56,258 nt of DNA from WHTX01 sp038255145 (lineage in GTDB: Bacteria; Actinomycetota; Acidimicrobiia; Acidimicrobiales; CAIXPF01): assembly GCA_038255145.1 (NCBI GenBank), contig JBBSLP010000037.1, forward strand, positions 1-56,258, written 5' to 3'. The position numbers and the translations under genes are program-made. Within the stretch, counting starts at the first letter, position 1; the number at the start of each line of letters is the position of its first letter. Below the pieces are notes generated by a model. It did not search any database, was not told where the DNA came from, and saw only the letters and a program-made list of their open reading frames with translations. Shown piece after piece: positions 47,696 through 54,422 of the stretch.

Positions 47696-48913
47696 ATGGC
47701 CATCTCGCCGCACCTGCACCCGTACGCCCAGCCCGCCAAGGACGCGTCCGCCTTCATCTCCATCGTCGGGGGTGAGGGGTCGGTCATCTGGGATGACCAG
47801 GGCCGGCGCTACATCGACGGGATGGCCAGTCTCTGGTACTGCAACGCCGGGCACGGCGAGCGCCGCATCATCGACGCCGTCACCGCGCAGATGAACCAGC
47901 TGGCCTGCTACAACACCTTCGACCCGTGGACCAACGAGCCCACCGAGCGTCTGGCCGCCCGCATCGCCGACGTGGCCCCCATGCCCGACGCCAGGGTCAT
48001 GTTCACCTCGTCGGGTTCCGAGGCCGTGGACTGCGCCCTCAAGCTGGCCCACCTGACCCAGGCCCTCGAGGGAAACACCGACCGCAAGCTGGTCGTCTCC
48101 CGCCAGCAGGGCTACCACGGGGTGGCCTACGGGGGGACCTCGGCCCAGGGCATCGCCGCCAACAAGGTGGGCTGGGGCGACCTGGTCCCCGGCTTCGTGC
48201 ACCTGCCCATCCACGACATCGAGGCCGCCGGTCGCCTGTTCGCCGAGCAGGGCGACCGCATCGCCGCCGTCATCACCGAGCCCGTGCAGGGGGCCGGTGG
48301 CGTCAACCCGGCCGGGCCCGGCTACCTGGCCGGCCTGCGCCGCCTGTGCGACGACCACGACGCCCTGCTCATCATCGACGAGGTCATCTGCGCCTGGGGC
48401 CGCCTGGGCCAGTGGTTCGGCAGCCAGCACTACGGCATCGAGCCCGACCTCGTCACCTTCGCCAAAGGTGTGACCTCGGGTTACGTCCCCCTGGGTGGGG
48501 TGGTCGTGGGCCCCAGGGTCCGAGCCGCGCTCGAGGCCGACCCCGCCTTCTGGCTGCGCACCGGGCACACGTACTCGGGCCACCCCACGTGCACCGCGGC
48601 CGGCCTGGCCACCCTCGACGTCTACGAGTCCGACGGGCTCATCGAGCGGGGAGCGGTGGTGGGCAAGCTGCTGGGCGAGGGCCTGCTGGCCCTGGCCGCC
48701 GACGGCACCATCGCCAGCGCCCGGGGCGAGGGGGCGGTGTGGGCGGCCGAGCTGCCCGAGGGCGTCGACGCCCTCGCCGTGCGCGACCGCATGCTCGACG
48801 CCGGGGTCATCTGCCGGCCCCTGGGCACGGCCGTGGCCTTCTGTCCCCCACTGATCATCACCGAGGCCGAGATCGCCCAGTGCCTCGACGCCCTGGCCGG
48901 CGCCCTGCCCTGA
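47696..48913 (+). CDS. Class-III (PLP) aminotransferase
   Basis: A 405-residue enzyme with the class-III pattern. RRYIDGMASLWYCNAGH binds substrate near the N-terminus, FTSSGSEAVDCALKLA binds the cofactor phosphate, GYHGVAYGGTSAQG is next, EPVQGAGGVNP and LLIIDEVICAWGR follow, and the PLP Lys is K257 in FAKGVTSGY. This is the omega-aminotransferase group (beta-alanine, putrescine/GABA or diamine donors). ATG 47696 is preceded by GGGAGG. A PuuD-type hydrolase lies 1 kb upstream, so GABA or putrescine breakdown is a reasonable suggestion; the substrate is not proven. Confidence 0.93.
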   Translation: MAISPHLHPYAQPAKDASAFISIVGGEGSVIWDDQGRRYIDGMASLWYCNAGHGERRIIDAVTAQMNQLACYNTFDPWTNEPTERLAARIADVAPMPDARVMFTSSGSEAVDCALKLAHLTQALEGNTDRKLVVSRQQGYHGVAYGGTSAQGIAANKVGWGDLVPGFVHLPIHDIEAAGRLFAEQGDRIAAVITEPVQGAGGVNPAGPGYLAGLRRLCDDHDALLIIDEVICAWGRLGQWFGSQHYGIEPDLVTFAKGVTSGYVPLGGVVVGPRVRAALEADPAFWLRTGHTYSGHPTCTAAGLATLDVYESDGLIERGAVVGKLLGEGLLALAADGTIASARGEGAVWAAELPEGVDALAVRDRMLDAGVICRPLGTAVAFCPPLIITEAEIAQCLDALAGALP

Positions 48914-48952
48914 GCGCTCGCGGGCCGACGGCCGGAGGGCTCACCTCGTCCT

Positions 48953-49086
48953 GGTTCCGCACCACGGCGAATCCGCCGTGCACCGTGGGCCGGCAGGGCC
49001 CAGTACGCGGCAGACGGCCACGGTCCAGCATCCAGCAATGCCGGCCGGGCGCGAGCCAGTCGGCCGATTCGCTGTGGTGCGGAACC
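48953..49086. repeat. Long imperfect inverted repeat, 134 bp (possible MITE or structured RNA)
   Basis: 21-nt arms at 48953-48973 and 49066-49086 pair with only one mismatch (a G-T wobble in RNA). The 92-nt interior also folds: 48982-48988 with 49018-49024 (7 bp), and GGCCGGCA near 48989-48996 with TGCCGGCC near 49039-49046. No transposase, no convincing target duplication and no ORF are inside. Confidence 0.6.
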
Positions 49087-49159
49087 GATCCAAGGTGGCG
49101 CGCCCGGCGGCGGCCGGCCGGTCCACCTGAGGACGGCAGCGCTCGGCGATACTTCCCGG

Positions 49160-49645
49160 GTGGGAGCACGGCGGAGGCGGCGGAGGTGGACGTTCGGGGC
49201 GTCCGCCCTGGTGGCTTCGACCGCGATCCTGTTCGTCGGCTGCGGGGAGGAGGCCCCGGTGGCCGCTCCCCCGGTGACGGCCACCATCGCCAACACCACC
49301 CTGCCCACCCAGCCGCCGACCACGACGACGCCGGCCCCGGACCCGACCGCCCCCGACCCCACCGCGGGGACGACCACGACGGCGGCACCCACCACGACGA
49401 CGACCATCGTGGGCACGGCCTACGTCGTGGTCGGTGGTGACACCCTGTCCGAGATCGCCGAGCGCTTCGGCACGTCGGTGGCCGCCATCGTGGCCGCCAA
49501 CAAGGGCCTCAACCCGAGCGTGCTCAGCGTGGGCGTCACCCTCGTCGTGCCCACCCCCAGCGGCGGTGCCACCACGACCACGACCACGACGGCAGCCGAC
49601 ACCACGGCCGAGGACACCACCGACACCACGACCACCTCCGGCTAG
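49160..49645 (+). CDS. LysM-domain lipoprotein
   Basis: A 161-residue exported protein. A very basic N-terminus (GARRRRRRW) leads to a signal peptide with a lipobox-like FVGC, Cys28. A Thr/Pro-rich disordered stretch (about 30-85) is followed by one LysM domain (about 88-132: YVVVGGDTLSEIAERFGTSVAAIVAANKGLNPSVLSVGVTLVVP) that should bind peptidoglycan. A Thr-rich tail ends the protein. It has no catalytic domain, so it is probably a structural or targeting factor. GTG 49160 is the likely start; the fit to a -10 box here (TACTTC) is poor. Confidence 0.85.
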   Translation: MGARRRRRRWTFGASALVASTAILFVGCGEEAPVAAPPVTATIANTTLPTQPPTTTTPAPDPTAPDPTAGTTTTAAPTTTTTIVGTAYVVVGGDTLSEIAERFGTSVAAIVAANKGLNPSVLSVGVTLVVPTPSGGATTTTTTTAADTTAEDTTDTTTTSG

Positions 49646-49679
49646 GCGCTCGGCGAGGGTGACCCGACCAGCTGCTGGG

Positions 49680-49685
49680 TAGCGT
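49680..49685 (+). promoter_or_regulatory. -10 box (TAGCGT)
   Basis: TAGCGT ends 7 nt before GTG 49693. Confidence 0.5.
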
Positions 49686-49692
49686 TGCTGCC

Positions 49693-51333
49693 GTGACCCC
49701 GAGCGCCGCGGACGGCCCCCCGCTGACCCCGAGCGAGACCGAGGCCGAAACCGTGGCCCCCGGTGACGCCGACCAGCCCGCCATCCCCGCCGGCAGCACC
49801 CTGGCCGCCGTGGACCTGGGCACCAACAGCTTCCACCTGGTGGTGGCCCGCCTGTTGGCCAACGGCCGCTTCGAGGTGCTCGACACCGAGAAGGAGATGG
49901 TGCGCCTGGGCTCGGGCTCGGGTGACATGAAGCACCTCGAGCCCGACGCCATCGAGCGGGGGGTGTCGTGCCTACGCCGCTTCCGCCAGGTGGCCGAGAT
50001 CCACGGCGCCAAGCTGCGGGCCGTGGCCACGTCGGCCGTGCGCGAGGCCGAGAACCGCGACGACTTCCTGGTCCGCTGCCGGGACGAGGCCGGCGTCGAC
50101 GTCGAGGTCATCTCCGGGGTCGAGGAAGCCCGGCTCATCCACCTGGGCGTGCTCCAGGCCGTGCCCGTCTACGACCGCCAGCTGCTGCTGGTGGACATCG
50201 GCGGCGGCTCCACCGAGTTCCTGCTGGGCAAGGCCGACGAGATGCTGTGGGCCCGGAGCCTCAAGCTCGGCGCCATCCGCCTCACCGAGCGCTTCTTCGC
50301 CGACGGCCGCTCCACCCCCAAGCGGGCGGCCCGCTGCCGCGACTACGTGCGCTCGTTCCTGGCCCCGTCAGTGGGTGAGATCCTGGGCCACGGCTACGAG
50401 GTGGCCGTGGGCTCCTCGGGCACCATCGAGGCCCTGGTGGCCATCGCCGCCCATCGGCGCAGCGCCACCCCTCCCGTCAGCCTGAACGGGGCCATCGTCA
50501 CCCGGGCCGAGCTCGACGACGCCGTGGCCACCGTGCTGGCCGCCACCCCCGAGGCCCGGGGCCGCATCCCCGGCGTCGATCCCCCCCGGGCCGACATCCT
50601 GCCCGCCGGTGCCCTGCTGCTGCAGACGGTGGTGCACGAGCTGGGCATCGAGCAGCTCACCTTCTCGTCCTACGCCCTGCGGGAAGGCGCCCTGCTCGAC
50701 CAGGTCTCCAGCCGCAGCCCCGACGGCATCCACCACCTCTCCGACCTGCGCCGATCCTCGGTCGCCCACCTGCTGGACCGCTTCGAGGAAGAACGCAGCC
50801 ACGCCCGGTGGAGCACGGACCTGGCCCTGCAGCTGTTCGCCCAGACCCGGGACCTGCACAACCTGGGCGACGAGCGCCTCGACACCCTCGAGGCCGGTGG
50901 GCTGCTGGCCAACATCGGCCGGGCCGTGGCCTACGACGCCCACCACAAGCACTCGTACTACCTGATCCGGCACAGCGAGCAGCTCACCGGCTTCTCCAGC
51001 CGGGAGATCGAGCTCATCGCCCAGGTGGCCCGCTACCACCGCAAGAGCGGGCCCAAGCTCAAGCACGCCGAGCACGCCGCCCTGCACCCCGAGGACCAGC
51101 AGGCCGTGGCCATCCTGGCCGGGCTGCTGCGCCTGGGCATCGGCCTGGACCGCTCGCAGCGCCACGCCATCGAGGCCGTGCGCTGCCACTGGGAGGCCGA
51201 CGCCCGCACCCTGCTGGTGGTGGCCCGCACCACGGCGGGCGTCGACGCCTCCCTGGAGCTCTACGCGGCCGACGCCCGCAAGGACCTGCTGGAGGCGGCC
51301 CTGGGCGTGCGGGTCCGCATCGTCGCCGCCTGA
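49693..51333 (+). CDS. Ppx/GppA-family exopolyphosphatase or pppGpp phosphatase
   Basis: A 546-residue ASKHA-fold phosphatase. LAAVDLGTNSFHLVVARL is the first phosphate loop, ELVDIGGGSTEFLLG-type segment (LLVDIGGGSTEFLLG) the second. GARAVATSAVREAENRDDFLVRC-like and HVEVISGVEEARLIHLGV blocks are family-standard. A C-terminal HD-type domain (about 350-546) includes HKHSYYLIRHSEQLTGF, as in long Ppx forms. It would hydrolyse polyphosphate and/or pppGpp, linking phosphate and stringent control. A TAGCGT box ends 7 nt before GTG 49693. The first 30 residues are a non-conserved Pro/Glu-rich tail. Confidence 0.93.
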   Translation: MTPSAADGPPLTPSETEAETVAPGDADQPAIPAGSTLAAVDLGTNSFHLVVARLLANGRFEVLDTEKEMVRLGSGSGDMKHLEPDAIERGVSCLRRFRQVAEIHGAKLRAVATSAVREAENRDDFLVRCRDEAGVDVEVISGVEEARLIHLGVLQAVPVYDRQLLLVDIGGGSTEFLLGKADEMLWARSLKLGAIRLTERFFADGRSTPKRAARCRDYVRSFLAPSVGEILGHGYEVAVGSSGTIEALVAIAAHRRSATPPVSLNGAIVTRAELDDAVATVLAATPEARGRIPGVDPPRADILPAGALLLQTVVHELGIEQLTFSSYALREGALLDQVSSRSPDGIHHLSDLRRSSVAHLLDRFEEERSHARWSTDLALQLFAQTRDLHNLGDERLDTLEAGGLLANIGRAVAYDAHHKHSYYLIRHSEQLTGFSSREIELIAQVARYHRKSGPKLKHAEHAALHPEDQQAVAILAGLLRLGIGLDRSQRHAIEAVRCHWEADARTLLVVARTTAGVDASLELYAADARKDLLEAALGVRVRIVAA

Positions 51334-51356
51334 CGGAGCGCTCGGCCGAGGCGGCG

Positions 51357-52409
51357 CTACTGCTGGCGGATGAGGTCGAGCGCCGAGGTGGCCAGGGCCT
51401 CGACCTGCTCGGTGTACTCGTCGGTGTCGACCTCATCGCCGCCCATGACGCCCTTGAGGTAGCGGTTGAGCACACCCTCGACGATGGCGGCCAGACGCCA
51501 GTACTGGAAGGCCCGGTAGTAGTCGACCCGGCCGACGTCGCGCCCCGACAGCTCGGCGTAGCGGGCCACGAAGGCCTCACGGGTGGTGAACCCGCCGGCG
51601 AACGTCGGCGCCCGGGTGGCCCCTCGGCTGGTGGGGGCGTCCTCGCCGGGCTGGACCCAGTTGTTGAGGATGTAGCCGAGGTCGGCCAGGGGATCACCCA
51701 AGGTGCACAGCTCCCAGTCGAGCACGGCGGCGATGCGGTCCCCCGACGCCAGCATGTTGCCCAGGCGGTAGTCGCCGTGGACGATGCCCGACCCCACCTG
51801 CTCGGGCATGGTGCTCTCGAGCAGGGCGGCGACCTCTTCCATGACCGGCAGCTCGCGGGTCTTGGACCCCTCCCACTGCGTGCGCCAGCGCTTGATCTGG
51901 CGGGTGAGGTAGGCCTCGCGCCGACCCAGGTCGCCCAGGCCCACGGCGTCGGGATCGATGCTGTGCAGGGCGGCCATGATCTCGACCACGTGCTCGCTGA
52001 TGGCCAGGCGGTCGGCCCCGTCAGCCAGGTTGGCGGCGACGACCTCGGCCTCGTCGAGCACCACGCCGTCGACGTAGCCCATCACGTAGAAGGGGGCGTC
52101 GTTGACGGTGGTGTCGTCGCACAGGCCCAGGGCGGCGGGCACGGGCACGGTGCCGGCCTTGCCCACCCCGGTGATGATCTTGTGCTCACGGCCCATGTCG
52201 TGGGCGGTGGCCAGGACCATGCCCGTGGGCGGGCGGCGCAGCACGTAGCGGCGACCGCCAGCATCGGTGACCCGGTAGGTCAGGTTGGAGTGCCCGCCGG
52301 CGATGAGCTCGAAGGCCAACGGCCCCTCCGCTCCCTCGATGTGCTCGTCGAACCACCCGGCCACGTTCGCAGCTCGGATGCCCACGATGTCGACGCCCGG
52401 TTCGGCCAC
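51357..52409 (-). CDS. APH-like phosphotransferase (ACAD10/aminoglycoside phosphotransferase family)
   Basis: A 350-residue protein with a kinase-like fold. Seen: the nucleotide-binding GGHSNLTYRVTDAGGRRYVLRRPPTG near 38-64, the catalytic HGDYRLGNML loop (GIVHGDYRLGNMLASG) and the metal-binding LDWELCTLGDPLADLGY segment. This branch is common next to acyl-CoA dehydrogenases in actinobacteria and probably phosphorylates a small catabolic metabolite, not an antibiotic. The start GTG 52409 has a near-perfect AAGGAGGT site at 6 nt. It lies convergent to the Ppx gene. Confidence 0.88.
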   Translation of the reverse strand: MAEPGVDIVGIRAANVAGWFDEHIEGAEGPLAFELIAGGHSNLTYRVTDAGGRRYVLRRPPTGMVLATAHDMGREHKIITGVGKAGTVPVPAALGLCDDTTVNDAPFYVMGYVDGVVLDEAEVVAANLADGADRLAISEHVVEIMAALHSIDPDAVGLGDLGRREAYLTRQIKRWRTQWEGSKTRELPVMEEVAALLESTMPEQVGSGIVHGDYRLGNMLASGDRIAAVLDWELCTLGDPLADLGYILNNWVQPGEDAPTSRGATRAPTFAGGFTTREAFVARYAELSGRDVGRVDYYRAFQYWRLAAIVEGVLNRYLKGVMGGDEVDTDEYTEQVEALATSALDLIRQQ

Positions 52410-52481
52410 GCCGCACCTCCTTCTCGGGGGAGGGAACCTAGCCGCAGCGCCCGACGGGACCCCATCCCGCTCCCCCACGCC

Positions 52482-52561
52482 ATCACTTCCCCAACCCCGT
52501 TACTTCCCCGCCCCGTTACGTCCCCGCCCCATCACTTCCCCGCCCCGTTACTTCCCCACCC
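52482..52561. repeat. Five tandem 16-bp repeats upstream of the ABC ATPase
   Basis: Copies of GTTACTTCCCCGCCCC and its ATCACTTCCCC variant at 52482-52498 (17 bp), 52499-52514, 52515-52530, 52531-52546 and 52547-52561. They sit 17 bp before a TAGGGT -10 box at 52579, so they could bind a regulator. Confidence 0.7.
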
Positions 52562-52578
52562 GCCGGTGGACGGCCGCA

Positions 52579-52584
52579 TAGGGT
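52579..52584 (+). promoter_or_regulatory. -10 box (TAGGGT)
   Basis: TAGGGT ends 8 nt before ATG 52593, immediately after the tandem repeats. Confidence 0.5.
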
Positions 52585-52592
52585 GACGCACC

Positions 52593-53375
52593 ATGTCCAG
52601 CCCCGCCGGCCAGACCGCCACCCCTCCCCCCGTCGCCGCCGCCGCCGCCACCGGCTTCGCCGCCCGCTGCCAGGACGCCGCCAAGGTGTACGGCTCGGGC
52701 GATACCCAGGTCGCCGCCCTCGACGGCGTCACCATCGGCTTCGAGCGGGGACGCTTCTCCGCCATCATGGGCCCCTCGGGCTCGGGCAAGTCGACCCTGA
52801 TGCACTGCATGGCCGGGCTCGACCGCCTGACCGGCGGCCAGACCTGGGTGGGTGACCAGGACCTGAGCACGATGAACGAACGCCAGCTCACCGAGCTGCG
52901 CCGGGACCACATCGGCTTCGTGTTCCAGGCCTTCAACCTGGTGCCCACGCTCGACGCCAGCGAGAACATCTCCCTGCCCATGGCCCTGGCCGGGCGCAAG
53001 CCCGACAAGGCGTGGGTCGACTCGGTCATCTCGGCCGTGGGCCTGGGCGACCGGCTCAAGCACCGCCCCTCCGAGCTGTCCGGTGGCCAGCAGCAGCGGG
53101 TGGCTGTAGCCCGGGCCCTGGCCAGCCGGCCCGACATCATCTTCGCCGACGAGCCCACGGGGAACCTCGACTCGCGCAGCGGGGCCGAGATCCTGTCCTT
53201 CATGCAACGGGCCACCGTCGATCTGGGCCAGACCATCGTCATGGTCACCCACGACCCCTCCGCGGCCAGCTACGCCCGCTGGGTGGTCTTCCTGGCCGAC
53301 GGCAAGGTCAGGGGCGAGGTCCACGACCCCACCCCCCAGACCATCCTCGAGCAGATGGCCAGCCTGGGCGACTGA
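52593..53375 (+). CDS. ABC transporter ATP-binding protein (MacB/LolD type)
   Basis: A 260-residue ATPase with Walker A GPSGSGKST at 60-68, a Q-loop in VFQAFNLVPTLDA, signature LSGGQQQRV, and Walker B IIFADEPTGNLDS; the H-loop His is in VMVTHDPSAA. The sequence is the MacB/FtsE/LolD branch that powers extrusion of lipoproteins, peptides or drugs through an FtsX-like permease. No permease gene follows; the next gene is a NYN protein. Either the permease is elsewhere or the locus lost it. The start ATG 52593 is 8 nt after a TAGGGT box that follows five 16-bp repeats. A 20-residue Pro/Ala-rich tail precedes the domain. Confidence 0.93.
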   Translation: MSSPAGQTATPPPVAAAAATGFAARCQDAAKVYGSGDTQVAALDGVTIGFERGRFSAIMGPSGSGKSTLMHCMAGLDRLTGGQTWVGDQDLSTMNERQLTELRRDHIGFVFQAFNLVPTLDASENISLPMALAGRKPDKAWVDSVISAVGLGDRLKHRPSELSGGQQQRVAVARALASRPDIIFADEPTGNLDSRSGAEILSFMQRATVDLGQTIVMVTHDPSAASYARWVVFLADGKVRGEVHDPTPQTILEQMASLGD

Positions 53376-53440
53376 GCCGGCCGACTCGGCGACTGAGGCG
53401 GTATCTCCGCAGCGTCACAAGCGCCTGGGATGATCCCTCG

Positions 53441-54064
53441 GTGCCGACGAACGTGTACATCGACGGTTTCAACCTCTACTACGGCGCCATCAAGGGTGCG
53501 CCGAGCAAGTGGCTAGACCTCAAAGCGATGTGTCGGCGTCTGCTCCCTCGTGACGAGTTGCATCAGATCCGCTATTTCACCGCGCTGGTTTCCGCTCGGC
53601 CGAACGACCCACAGCAGCCGCAGCGTCAGCAGGCGTACCTACGGGCATTGGCGACGCTGCCGAGCGTGTCGGTGCACCTGGGCCACTACCTGACGAACAC
53701 GGTGCGCATGCCGCTCGCCCACCCTGCTCCAGGAGGTCCGAGGACGGTTGTGGTGCTCAAGACCGAGGAGAAGGGTTCGGACGTCAACCTGGCGACCTAC
53801 CTCCTCCTCGACGCTTTTCGGAACGACTGCACGACGGCGGTCGTGATCTCCAACGACTCGGACCTCGCGGAGCCGATCCGGGTCGCTGAGACCGAGCTGG
53901 GCGTCACCGTCGGTGTGATCAACCCGCACCCGGCGAGACGTCGTTCGCGGGCGCTGCGCTCGACGTTCTTCAAGCAGCTGCGCCCGAGCGCTCTCGTTGC
54001 TGCCCAGTTACCCAGGCAATTGAGCGATGCTCAGGGGGTGTTCCAGAAGCCCGCTCGTTGGTAG
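53441..54064 (+). CDS. NYN-domain (PIN-like) protein
   Basis: A 207-residue protein with a NYN RNase-like fold: TNVYIDGFNLYYG at the start (first acidic residue D7), EKGSDVNLATYLLLDAF (second acidic pair) and TTAVVISNDSDLAEPIRVAE (further acidic site), then VGVINPHP. Such proteins are predicted metal-dependent RNA nucleases; their biological roles are largely unknown. Codon use has visibly more A/T third positions than its neighbours (TTG, CAT, TTT and TCT codons are common), suggesting acquisition. GTG 53441 is 6 nt after GATGAT. A conserved-looking hairpin region follows the stop. Confidence 0.8.
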   Translation: MPTNVYIDGFNLYYGAIKGAPSKWLDLKAMCRRLLPRDELHQIRYFTALVSARPNDPQQPQRQQAYLRALATLPSVSVHLGHYLTNTVRMPLAHPAPGGPRTVVVLKTEEKGSDVNLATYLLLDAFRNDCTTAVVISNDSDLAEPIRVAETELGVTVGVINPHPARRRSRALRSTFFKQLRPSALVAAQLPRQLSDAQGVFQKPARW

Positions 54065-54422
54065 CGGCTGGCCGTAAAAGCGCAGAGGCCCGCCGAAGCG
54101 GGCCTCGCACCCAGCCACCGAAGCGACTGGGGGGATGCTTTGAGACCAGCTCTGGTAAGCAGCAACGTCACGCCCCGCCCAGAAACAACTGCGAGCGGCC
54201 CGATCGGCGCTGGCCGACCAGGCCACCGACGGACCCTACGCCGTGCGGTGGCCGCTCCTGGTGGCGGTCAGCGCCGCAAGGGTGGCCGTGGGGGCGGGCC
54301 GTCACCAAGCTGGATGAAGGTTGGGTGGTGTTCGGCCCCACCCCGAGGCGTCGATCCGGACCGCCGGTACCCTCCGACCGGATGGGTGGGCCCGAGCGGG
54401 GGTCCAAGCGGAGGAGCGGAAC
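54065..54422. other. Gene-free stretch after the NYN gene
   Basis: The first 90 bp hold three hairpins: a strong one at 54085-54106, an imperfect CCCAG...CTGGG stem around 54111-54132, and ACCAG-CT-CTGGT at 54145-54156. From 54157 to about 54316 a short frame of GC-rich codons runs from a TAA to a TGA and reads like a gene fragment (QKQLRAARSALADQ...) with no start and no recognised homologue. Beyond that only a TACCCT box (54368-54373) and a GGAGGAGC site serve the next gene. Confidence 0.4.
54085..54106 (-). terminator. Hairpin with a T-run on the minus strand
   Basis: A 9-bp perfect stem (54085-54093 with 54098-54106) carries a TTCG loop on the minus strand and is followed there by TGCGCTTTT. 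It would end a transcript arriving from the right. Confidence 0.6.

Noticed and set aside
52482..52561. CRISPR array
   Set aside because: 16-bp tandem units without spacers and no cas gene.
54008..54226. 72-residue minus-strand frame across the hairpins downstream of the NYN gene
   Set aside because: It runs through a clear terminator hairpin and has no ribosome-binding site or homologue pattern.
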